A DNA stretch of 64,000 bases from Liopterus haemorrhoidalis. Lineage: Eukaryota; Arthropoda; Insecta; Coleoptera; Dytiscidae. The stretch is from positions 37,489,916 through 37,553,915 of the forward strand of contig OZ020612.1 of NCBI GenBank assembly GCA_963971575.1, given 5' to 3'. The position numbers were made by a program, and so were the translations under genes. A model generated the notes under the pieces. The model did no database searches, was not told the DNA's origin, and worked only from the letters and a program-made list of their open reading frames with translations. Each line of letters opens with the position of its first letter. Position 1 is the first letter of the stretch. Shown here one piece after another: positions 55,193 to 64,000 of this stretch.

Positions 55193-56094
55193 TTAATACT
55201 TCGAATATATTTTCCTAAAAGTTAGCAATTCTGTGTTAATTTAAGAACAAATAAATACCATGGCTATCTTGGTGCCTTTTTTTCTCTATCATATTTTATT
55301 TCTTCCGCCTTACAAATGATTTTTTTAGATAAACTATATTAAAATAAAGTATTCTTAATTGTTTATACCCGAGTAATTTCTGTTATATCTTCCACATCAG
55401 GCAATAAAATAGGTTAATAAGAAGTGAACGTACAGAGATTTCAACGATAGGTCAAGAGACAAAAATGAACTTACTTAAATAAAACATGTACACAAAACAC
55501 TAGGCACTAAATCCACAAGGGTCCACAGTCACTAATAGCCACTTATGCTACTCAGTTGAACTACGAGGTGTACTTCGTAACATACGAATAAAGAATGTTC
55601 GCCATCTTGCAGTTGGCTCAGTAATGTTAGTATACGCAGGTAAGGCGGACCAGGTATTTCAGTTCGTAATTACAGCTGAAATAAGGACTAGATTCCAATG
55701 CCCTGCACTGGAATGTTAATGTGTTCAACGCTAGAACTTATGGAGAAGGCATTAAGGATCGATTTTGTTTATACAGCTCTAACTTAAAACCGAATTAAAT
55801 TTTGATATGAATTCAGACAGGTAAAAATTACAGGGACGGATTATACATTTTTTTATTAGGAAGAAGTATCGCTGTTGTTCCTAAAGCTGGGTCCAGATTA
55901 GCGAGCCGATCCTGTAATGTACCGCGTAACGTAATGCTCGCTTGAAATCTACTTGTGCGAATGTATTGCAAACTTCCTATGAAAACAATCAAAGAGTGAA
56001 TCGTGCTACGTATATACACAAAAAATTTAAATTTCAGTTCGTATTCTAAATACACACACCAGCAAATTTAAAGGAAGAGACATAAAAATCTAAT

Positions 56095-56535
56095 TATTTT
56101 CCCTGTAGTGTACATATTGTTGATATCTCTCAAGTAATCTTCTAGTACGATGTTTTTTGGAATGATGTTCAATCGGGTTGAGGTCAGGGGAGCACGCTGG
56201 CCAACCAATTGTTGTTATAACCCACTTGATTTAAAAAGTCTGTTACACAGTGGACGACGTGTGGGCGCGCATTATCCTGCGTTAGGGTGAAATTTTTTCC
56301 GATATATGCGGCAAAAGGTACAACATGGTCTTGAAGAATATCTCTGATGTACCTATCTGCAGTTAACGCTCTGCCGTCAATCACCACTAACTCTGTGCGA
56401 TCTCCAAAACATATTCCACCCCACACCATAATTAAACCCCATCAAAAGATACAGTAGTAGCAAAATTAAATGGTGCATTTTGTTTTCCCTGGCGTCGATA
56501 CAATCTTTGTTCATTGTTTAGTAGAGCATTCAAAG
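56095..56535 (-). pseudogene. Tc1/mariner transposase fragment (catalytic half)
   Basis: Minus-strand frames contain NEQRLYRRQGKQNAPF, VMVWGGICFGDRTELVVIDG, LTLTQDNARPH and, after a frame change, WPACSPDLNPIEH. These are the second and third catalytic-region motifs of Tc1-like DDE transposases: the aspartate in QDNARPH and SPDLNPIEH. At least two frameshifts break it. The N-terminal DNA-binding part and terminal repeats were not found. Confidence 0.8.
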
Positions 56536-56539
56536 CTGT

Positions 56540-57840
56540 CTAGATATAGGCTACAAAATAATAAAATTTAAAAAAATATAATTTTCAATCTGTTCCTTTA
56601 AATTCTCCTGTGTGGAAATAAACTAGTTTAATGTAAAGATTCGTAGAAAAAAATTACTCCGACATTATTGGGTTAAGACAAGTTCGATAAATTTTCTCCA
56701 CGACCACTATAGAATTTACCAATTCTAAAACCAATTTTGACTACAGAAAGTTAATATTCCAACACAAAAGTTGGAATGTTATTCTAAAGCACTTATCTTC
56801 TTATGCATTTTGCGTGTATTTCATTCCATCACTTGTTATGGAATAACTATTCTATGCTTGTTGTCATTTGTTTTTGTAGGGTTACATTAAAATATATGCA
56901 ATGTTTACATTAAATTAATGCAACATAACTTCCTAAAAAGTACTAAAATAGTGGTCGATGTGTGGCAAATTAAATTAAAATTAAACACATAATAAATAAA
57001 AAAATAAGTTTAATTAATTGATTAATTTATTAAGTAATATAAATTATTTGTCAAGATAAATTGTTTGTTAAAATAATTTTTTGCTATTTTTTTTTTCTTT
57101 CTGGTAATCGTGAAGAAAGTAGAGTCTGTGACTCGGTAGGAAGAGAAAAAACTTAATGTTAAACGTTCATGCTTGCCAGCGTCAAAATTACTCCGGACGC
57201 GTCCAGACAAATTCATATTGACAAACATATGCACATATTGTGCAGATGCAAGTTTTTCAGCTAAGTTAATACCATAAAATTTATTGAAATTGATTGCCTT
57301 TCATATCAATATCAAGAAAACAATTTTATCAATAAGTTGAATTAATCTTTTTTTGAATGGCTCATCGCTCTTGCATTTGTTATCTCTATTATTTGTTGTT
57401 TTCATTGAAAAGCGTTGCTCTAAGTATGAAGGCATTATTGCTGCAGACCCCTAACCCCCTTAGATACACCCCTGGATGGGAAAATGTCTTTGGAGCATCG
57501 CTAGAAAAAATATATTGATTTTAAAGAAGCTCATTTTGAAAAATAAAAATTATTTTAAATTGAAAAACCTGATCTTTCATTGTGAGGCAGATAATTTATT
57601 TTGCCTCGCAGGCGCAAAACCAGAGGGGTCACAAGCCCCCTCTAAACATTCATATTTCACCATTTCTTAGACATGTAATTGAACAATTATATTAATAAGC
57701 CCCCAATGGTATGGTTTCTGAGCTGCCCCTAAGAAAATTCGCTTTCTGTATGCGCTATTGAGTTCTCGTATAATTGATTTTTTTATAATCCACCACTGTA
57801 ATTATGTAGTCCTCACCCTTATTTCTACCTGTAATTCACC
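56540..57840. other. Gene-free stretch upstream of the ABCG5-like gene
   Basis: AT-rich with no recognisable gene or bounded element. Confidence 0.45.
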
Positions 57841-57995
57841 TGCAGCTGAGTGCCTCCCTGCAGGTAACAGTACACCCAGTGTTCAGGTGCTCTAAACTTA
57901 TTTCGCGAGAGCTGAGCTCTACTAGCTCACGGGCGACTCAGTGAGAGAGTGGACGGACTATGGTGATGTTTGTGTACGTAAACAATTAATAAACA
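57841..57995 (+). promoter_or_regulatory. Probable promoter/5' UTR of the ABCG5-like gene
   Basis: More GC-rich than its surroundings, with ACTCAGTGAG (an arthropod initiator-like TCAGT at 57938-57942) 58 bases before the ATG. No TATA box at the expected distance. Confidence 0.4.
57960..57989 (+). promoter_or_regulatory. Upstream ORF before the ABCG5-like start
   Basis: ATG at 57960 opens a nine-codon frame (MVMFVYVNN) closed by TAA six bases before the main ATG. If it is transcribed, it could lower translation of the transporter. The main ATG is in the better context (ACAATG). Confidence 0.45.
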
Positions 57996-58049
57996 ATGAT
58001 TTCCAGTGATTACTGTTTGGAACTCTGTAATGTCTTCCATACAGGACAA
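57996..58049 (+). CDS. ABCG5: ABCG5-like exon 1
   Basis: 18 codons, MISSDYCLELCNVFHTGQ, donor GTAAGT, phase 0. It was too short to be detected on length. It was recognised because LELCNVFHTGQ leads directly into VEPGTCMQRL at 60832. Confidence 0.8.
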
Positions 58050-61000
58050 GTAAGTAATAACAATATTGTAACATACTCAAAATTTTAAACAGCTGCTAGT
58101 CAGTAAGTATTTGTTTGATGTTTCTATGATTTCATTAAGACAAAATAATATAATCTCAGCAACTGATCCGACATTATGTGCTATAAATGCGTTTTGCACA
58201 ATTTTTGTGCCACTATTAGTCAGTTAGATCTAAGATTATTAAAGTAAAGGTTATCTCGTAACTTCTGACCAATCAGAGCGTGAGAGTGAATACGTCACAC
58301 GTATGCGTAGTTCAAACTAGCATACAAAATTAATATAGATGTTGTATGTTTTTAAATATTATTATTGACTATATTCATAATAGATATTTATTTCAAGACA
58401 GTTCTACTGAATAAATTACAAATAAATCCCTAAGGAAATTTTATACTGATTTATATAAAATTTAAGGTGATGGGTATTTGTATTATAGTTAATAAATAAC
58501 AATAAAATCGAATACAAATATAATTTTAGGAATATTTAAATAAAAATAGAAAAATAAATTGCTATAATAATATAGTAATTAATAAAATTGGAGGTTATAT
58601 CAGTTTTTAAAAACGGCTGGATGTATTTTAACGAAATTTGGTACAATAGAGTAGAACTAGGACCAAATAAAGGCATGATATTTCAAAATTTTCTTTCTTA
58701 GGGTTGTTTCTGGGTTAAAACTGGTACTAAAAAACTTAAAATATTTCATTTATAAACAGAACTATCTTAACATGAAAAACTATACAATAAAAATTGTTTA
58801 TAAGAAAACAAATCTTATTTGCTCTATGCATTTTTTTCAATTTGATGAATATTAGGGTAGTTACAAAGGAACACCCTAAAACTAAAATATTGAAAAATTT
58901 CACATATTATTCTCTTCACATCAAAAGTGAATGTAAGAAAATTTATTTAGAACGAAGAAACATTCCTTTCAAAAAAAAAGACATTAAAACAAGTAGATAA
59001 TCAAAAAAATTATATTATAGCCATAAATCAATCTTCACGTGTATATAACATATACGATAAACAACGGCTGACGTCCCGTTAGCATACAGATGACGTGTAG
59101 CTTCGCTATTTACCTCCACCACTACAAGTTACGAGACAATCTTTACTTTAATAATCTTGAATTAGACAAGCGTTTACGAAGCTGTGCGCCGCGAAGACCC
59201 AGGACCTCTGTGTGATCATTTTGTAGTTTAGAAATGAGGACCTTTTTTTTTTTGGTCATCACTTTGTAGTTTAGAAGTGAGAACTTTTTTTTTAGATCAT
59301 CACTTATAGTTTCATATTTTCAACTGTCTAATAAAATAAAATGAAAAATTGAATGTATTAACTTGGGGCGCCGCGGGAAAATTTTAATACATTAAGGGCG
59401 CCCGGGAAGTATTAAAATAAATTCGCAAAAAGGGCAAAAAAGTAATATGCGTAAGATAATATTCGAAAGATATGTGTACAGGACAAATAGCAAAATTATG
59501 TAAATGAAATTTAAGACAAAATAATAAAATATTTTTGCAAATGCAAAATTCTTACTGAACCGAAAATTTCTGAAAATGAAATTTTTATGTATTCCTGCGA
59601 ACCTGATGCATTTCGAGCTTAGCGCCCCATTCCCGCCGCAAAGTCCAACACTCGCTAAATTCGTAATTATATTTCAGCGTTTTGTAGGTGTCTAGTCAGA
59701 GTCGGCTCAAAGGTACTTGGCGCCCCGACGCAAAATTAGGTTAGGCGCCCCCTCACATATATTTTTTTAAATAATTTTTTCTAAATTTCTTTTTTGGCGC
59801 CCTCCTTTTACTAGAAGCCTGAAGTGCCGCCCAGTAAAAAAGTAGTTTTTTCTAAATCTCCTTTCATGGCGCCCCCCTTTTTACTAGCAGCCTAAAGTGC
59901 CACCAAGTAAAAAAAGGTAGTTTTTTCTAAATTTCTTTGCATGGCGCCCCCTTTTACTAAAAGCCTGAAGTGCCGCGCAGTAAATAAAAACAGTTTTTGC
60001 TAGATTTAATTAAGGGTCACAATACTTATTACAAAAATGAATGTTATTTTAATTAAAGCTATTTTGATATTGTAATAGGCTATAATTTTTTTCTTCGACT
60101 CGGCGCCCCTTGATCTTGGCGCCCCGATGTGGCTAATCGCCTGCATTCCGTCTTGAGCCGCCCCTGTGTCGAGTAAGTGAAAAGGGCCTGTTTTTAAACA
60201 CATTTACGGCAAAAACAGGTTTTTTTTTTAATAATTAAAACAGTTTTGAGGGTCAGTGGCATACGCAAGGCATACAACAACAATTAGCTGGATAAATGCC
60301 CCCCAAAAATTTGTAAAGAACAAAAATTATAATTACCACATTTCTAAACTGCACCCTTTTCAATACGTATAAATTCCGATGTTATGAAAAATCCCCCCCC
60401 CCCCGATATATTTTTCTGCGTACTCTAGTGTTGAGGGTATAAAGTATCCCTTTTTTTATATTCTATTATAAAAAATATTGCACACGTCAGTGATATGGAT
60501 AAACAATGAGCACCCGATTTTTAAATTGCCATGATTATGATTTAAAATATGAAAATAGAAAGTTAAGACGTGAATTATCTTTCTAAATGGAACAGTGGCC
60601 GTAGGAAAAAATGTGTATACAACTCGTGTGTAAAATGTCTTTGTGTTTGCGTACTTCCCATTCATTATAAAATGACATTTGATGCCCTCTTTGCACATAT
60701 AACTATTCCGTAATCTACGCATCAAGAGCTTTCATTTGATGGCCCACTTTTTTTATAATTGACAGTAGATATCGTACCCAAACGGCTGGACTTAAAATTT
60801 GTGCTGGGTAAAAATTAAATTTAATTTCTAGGTGGAACCAGGAACATGTATGCAACGATTAACTGGGAACATAAAAACGGGAGTTATCCTGAAGGACGTG
60901 TCCTTGGCCGTGCACTCTGGGGAGGTGCTCGCGATTCTCGGCTCCAAGGGCAGTGGGAAGAAGGCCCTCCTGGACGTCATCTCCAGGAGGGTGCAGGGCC

Positions 61001-63474
61001 CCACCAGAGGACAGATACTGCTAAACAATGCCCCGATGAGCCTGAGTCTGTTCCAACAGCGATGCGGATATGTGACTCAGAAATGTGATATGTTAAATGG
61101 TTTGAGTGTACAGCAAACACTACAATATACACCCACGAAGGTAAGATTTAGTCTTTACACGGTCAGTAACACTGTCAGTAATTTTGCATCAATAATAATG
61201 TGGCTGTGGAGTCGGAGTTGATAGCAATTTTGTTTTACTGGAATCAGAGTTGACGTATTATTTGAACATTTCTACATATAAAAGTTATTTGAAATCCAAA
61301 AATATATTTAAAAAATTACAGAATATTTTTGTCTGGTGCTAAGATACACGTAGTATAATCTGATTATAAAGGAAGGTGTCGGTGTCAGAGTCGGAGTTGG
61401 TGCTTACAAAAATTTCGGAGTCGGAATTGGAGTCGGTTATAACGAAAATTCCGGAGTCGAAGTAGGTGTTTACAAAAATTTCGAAGTCGGAGTAGGTGAT
61501 CGCAAAAATTTCGGAGTCGGTGATAACGTCAATTCCGGAGTCGGAATTGGTGATTACAAAAATTTCGGAGTCTGAATTGGAGTCGGTGATAACGAAAATT
61601 CCGGAGTCGGAGTAAGTGATTAGAAAATTTTCGGAGTCGGAGTCGGAGTAGGTGATTGCAAAAATTTCGGAATCGGAATTGGAGTCAGTGATAACGAAAA
61701 TTCCGGAGTCGGAGTCGGTGATAACGAAAATTCTAGGGTCGGAGTAGGTGGTCGCAAAAATTTCGGAGTCGGTGATAACGTCAATTCTGAAGTCGGATTT
61801 GGTAATTGCAAAATTCGGAGTCTGAATTGGAGGTGGTTACAAAAATTTCGGAGTCGCAGTTGGAGTCGGAGTAGGTGATTGCAAAAATTTCGGAGTCGGA
61901 ATTGGAATCGGTGATAACGAAAATTCCAAAGTCGGAGTCGGTGATTACGAAAAATCTGCAGTCGGAGTAGGTGATTACAAAAATTTCGGAGTCAGAGTAG
62001 GTGATTGCAAAAATTTCGGAGTCGGTGATAACGTAAATTCAATTTTGGCTATTGCTTTCTAAATGTGAGCATTGGTCTGTGTTAGAATTTTTGTGACTAT
62101 TGTTGGGAGCTGCATGTATTCTTGGACGATTTTTTCAATTGATCCATCTTGTTCTTTTCTATATTTATCACACGACAAAAAAAAAATGATTTGGATCCGA
62201 TATTTGGCTTTAGTGTTCACATTTATCGTCATTTATAATTCCGAACCTTTCTAAATGGTGAGTCGGATTCCGTGATTGCAAAAATTTTGGAGTCGAAGTT
62301 GGTGATAACAAAAATTCCAAGTCGGGGTAGGTGGTTCCAAAAATTACGGAGTCGGAGTCGGCGATCACAAAATTTCTGGAGTTGGAGTCGACAATTTAAC
62401 GGACACCGCTGTTTAATATTGTTATGTGGTAGAATAAAATATAAGAATTTTAAATTTTGTAAATTTATAGATTTCGGGATATCTCAAAAAATCCAAAGTA
62501 AAACAGGTGATGGCTGATTTGGCCTTGACCCAAGTTGCGAATAGGACAACAGAAAAGCTCACAATGAGTGAGTACAGACGTCTTATGATTGGAATACAAC
62601 TAATGAAAGATCCTGGTAAGTTTTTCTCGTTGCACCAAAAATTTTTTTTTACTATTTAATTTTTTTAGTGATACTGTTGTTGGATGAACCCACCTGGGAC
62701 TTGGACCCTTTAAACACGTATCTAGTGGTGTCTATCTTGTCGAACGCGGCAAAAAAATATGGATCTGCCATTATATTAACAATGGAAAAACCACGTTCTG
62801 ATGTTTTTCCATTCTTGGACAGAGTCTTGTATTTATGTCTTGGAGACGTAGTGTATACTGGAGGAACTAGGCAGATGCTGGAATATTTCAATGCTATTGG
62901 CTTTCCATGTCCACAATTGGAGAATCCACTGATGTACTACTGTAAGTCTAACATTAAAAAAATTAAATCCATAAGTTTCCCATGTTTCCATTCCCAAAAA
63001 AATCAAAAATTTTAAAATATGTGTGCTCAAAATTAACAGCAATTGTTTCAGTGTGTTTATCTACAGTGGATAGAAGATCGCGCGATAGATTTGTTGAAAG
63101 CAACCACCAGATCGCAGCTCTGGTTGAGAAATTTAAAATAGAGGGGGGTGCATTTAGGAAAGCCTCCAGTGTACTAGGAGGCACACAGAACATTGATCCA
63201 CTGATGCATGGAAAGGTTCCAATGCCGTATGGTAGACCTTCCAGTCTACAAGTATTCACTACTTTATACATGTAAGACAAAAAGAGATATTTTAGATAAA
63301 TTATGATTCTTAAAAGTTTGTTTCTTGACTATTTCTTGTGTTTTTAATACTTGCAGGAGGTTGTTGGCGTCCACATTCAGTTTTACAAAAACAGGATTAA
63401 CACAACTAATTTTAAGATTATTTTTAGTCCCGATTTTCTTCTTTTTCCTTTGGATATTTTATCACGAACTCATG
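57996..63474 (+). CDS. ABCG5: ABC half-transporter, ABCG5-like, first six coding exons (3' end outside window)
   Basis: Coding exons 57996-58049, 60832-61140, 62471-62615, 62669-62941, 63052-63271 and 63357-63474 join in frame to 373 residues, and the gene continues to the right. Residues 1-30 read ISSDYCLELCNVFHTGQVEP. The nucleotide-binding domain has Walker A GSKGSGKK (55-62; K61 kept, the usual Ser/Thr replaced by K62), a degenerate signature LTMSE (151-155), canonical Walker B VILLLDEPTWDLD (D175, E176), and an E209 where the switch histidine should be (LTMEKPRSDVF). Exon 5 is the linker and exon 6 carries membrane helix 1. ABCG5 acts as a heterodimer with ABCG8 in sterol/lipid export. 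The opposed ABCG8-like gene and matching features support that pairing; the substrate is not shown. Confidence 0.88.
59200..59420 (+). repeat. Relic related to the 3575 hAT MITE
   Basis: CTTTTTTTTT-GGTCATCACT units, TTAGAAGTGAGAACTTTTTT and GGGGCGCCGCGGGAAAATTT resemble the interior of 3575-3923 and the tails of family A. In ABCG5-like intron 1. Confidence 0.5.
59697..60166. mobile_element. hAT MITE, 470 bp, with internal tandem repeat
   Basis: Ends CAGAGTCGGCTCAAAGG and CTTGAGCCGCCCCTG. Flanks TGTCTAGT and TGTCGAGT (7/8). The interior has three ~70-bp units with ATGGCGCCCCC-TTTTACTA and AAGCCTGAAGTGCCGC. In ABCG5-like intron 1. Confidence 0.8.
60254..60430. mobile_element. hAT MITE, 177 bp
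   Basis: Perfect 8-bp duplication TTGAGGGT (60246-60253, 60431-60438). Starts CAGTGGCATACGCAAGG and ends TTCTGCGTACTCTAGTG. Related to 40575-40735. Confidence 0.85.
60832..61140 (+). CDS. ABCG5: ABCG5-like exon 2
   Basis: Acceptor TTTCTAG, donor GTAAGA, phase 0 at both ends. VEPGTCMQRLTGNIKTGVIL through Walker A (LGSKGSGKKALLD) to the Q-loop region GYVTQKCD. GTG at 60832 is an internal valine codon. Confidence 0.92.
61205..62400 (+). repeat. GGAGTCGG minisatellite in ABCG5-like intron 2
   Basis: Dozens of degenerate ~30-bp units alternate AAAAATTTCGGAGTCGGAAT with GGTGATAACGAAAATTCCGG and GGTGATTGC/ACAAAAATTTC. Densest at 61378-62030. A ~180-bp unrelated insert at about 62066-62246 is bounded by an 11-bp direct repeat, CTTTCTAAATG. 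Confidence 0.85.
62471..62615 (+). CDS. ABCG5: ABCG5-like exon 3
   Basis: Acceptor TTTATAG, donor GTAAGT. ISGYLKKSKVKQVMADLALT then the degenerate signature LTMSEYRRLMIGIQL. Missed by length filters because the first base of the exon is not a start codon. Confidence 0.88.
62669..62941 (+). CDS. ABCG5: ABCG5-like exon 4
   Basis: Acceptor TTTTTTAG, donor GTAAGT. Walker B/D-loop LLLDEPTWDLDPL, E209 in LTMEKPRSDVFPF, and FPCPQLENPLMYY. Confidence 0.93.
63052..63271 (+). CDS. ABCG5: ABCG5-like exon 5
   Basis: Acceptor TTGTTTCAG, donor GTAAGA. LCLSTVDRRSRDRFVESNHQ and the linker to the membrane domain, ending LQVFTTLYM with the next exon. Confidence 0.92.
63357..63474 (+). CDS. ABCG5: ABCG5-like exon 6
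   Basis: Acceptor ACTTGCAG, donor GTAAGT. RLLASTFSFTKTGLTQ then helix 1, LFLVPIFFFFLWIFYHELM. The next exon lies outside the window. Confidence 0.9.
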
Positions 63475-64000
63475 GTAAGTTACTTTATAATACAATATTT
63501 ATTAGTATTGATTAACAGTTATGGTAACGATGTTACTAGGTCTTTTTATAGTTATTTTCAACCGTATATTTATCGTCAGCAGAACGCGCAGTTTAATTTT
63601 AATGTACTCCAACAAACTATGCGCGTGCGGCTGACGATCATTAATTGAAATTAATCTATAAACATACTTATTATCTGTGCTCGCAAAAGTGATCCTTGTA
63701 AGGAGTACCCTTTACGATCTTCGAATTTTGAGTACATAGTAGTACATCGTAGTACATCTATTGCTCACCTTCACAGCGCTGTGATGCATCGTAGTATAGT
63801 CTATTTCACGATAAAATGAAGTGACTATCTACTTATGGTCCTAAACACAGTGGGTGGTAATTGCAAATAACTCTAATCCCTTGTTTGTACCCATAAACTA
63901 GCCAGAGATGTATCAGGTATAAATTACATTACACCATGTAATGACACAATTGTAACAAGAAATAAAAATAAGATATCATCAAAATAAACTTTATTTTTAT
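63475..64000. other. Intron 6 of the ABCG5-like gene (incomplete)
   Basis: Begins GTAAGTTAC. No further exon recognised before the edge. Small CATCGTAGTA direct repeats near 63745-63795. Confidence 0.6.

Overview
This is AT-rich, intron-rich nuclear DNA of an animal, almost certainly an insect. The protein-coding exons resemble insect ABCG transporters and a cytochrome b561, there are GT-AG introns throughout, and the rest is packed with DNA transposons and tRNA-derived SINEs. I cannot resolve the order from sequence alone.

Three genes are well supported. (1) 6482-7488, minus: a two-exon transmembrane cytochrome b561 (CYB561D type, 266 aa). (2) 7810-24016, minus: a 13-coding-exon ABC half-transporter of the ABCG8 type. 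The 13 exons join in frame to 927 codons plus stop, with a long N-terminal extension, a degenerate nucleotide-binding domain and six membrane segments. (3) 57996-63474, plus, running off the right edge: the first six coding exons (373 codons) of an ABCG5-type half-transporter. The two ABCG genes are head to head, as ABCG5/ABCG8 are in mammals, but their start codons lie about 34 kb apart. Their products are expected to pair as one obligate lipid/sterol-type transporter. Neither half has a full set of canonical ATPase motifs: the ABCG8-like half has lost the Walker A lysine and the Walker B glutamate, the ABCG5-like half has lost the switch histidine, and both signature motifs are degenerate.

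Everything else is repeat. The introns and the 34-kb interval hold many short hAT-type elements with 8-bp target duplications, PIF/Harbinger elements with 3-bp duplications, a pogo-like element, a Tc1/mariner transposase relic, a LINE relic, SINEs, fold-back elements and tandem arrays, often nested two or three deep. Several nests can be dated relative to each other from their target duplications.

The most unusual repeat is a dispersed family, called family A here (about 1.2-1.3 kb when complete). At a fixed internal position and in a fixed orientation it carries a tRNA-like Pol III promoter module whose sequence differs from copy to copy. One copy has hAT-type ends and an imperfect 8-bp target duplication. 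I know of no described element of this kind, so it is the best candidate here for something new.
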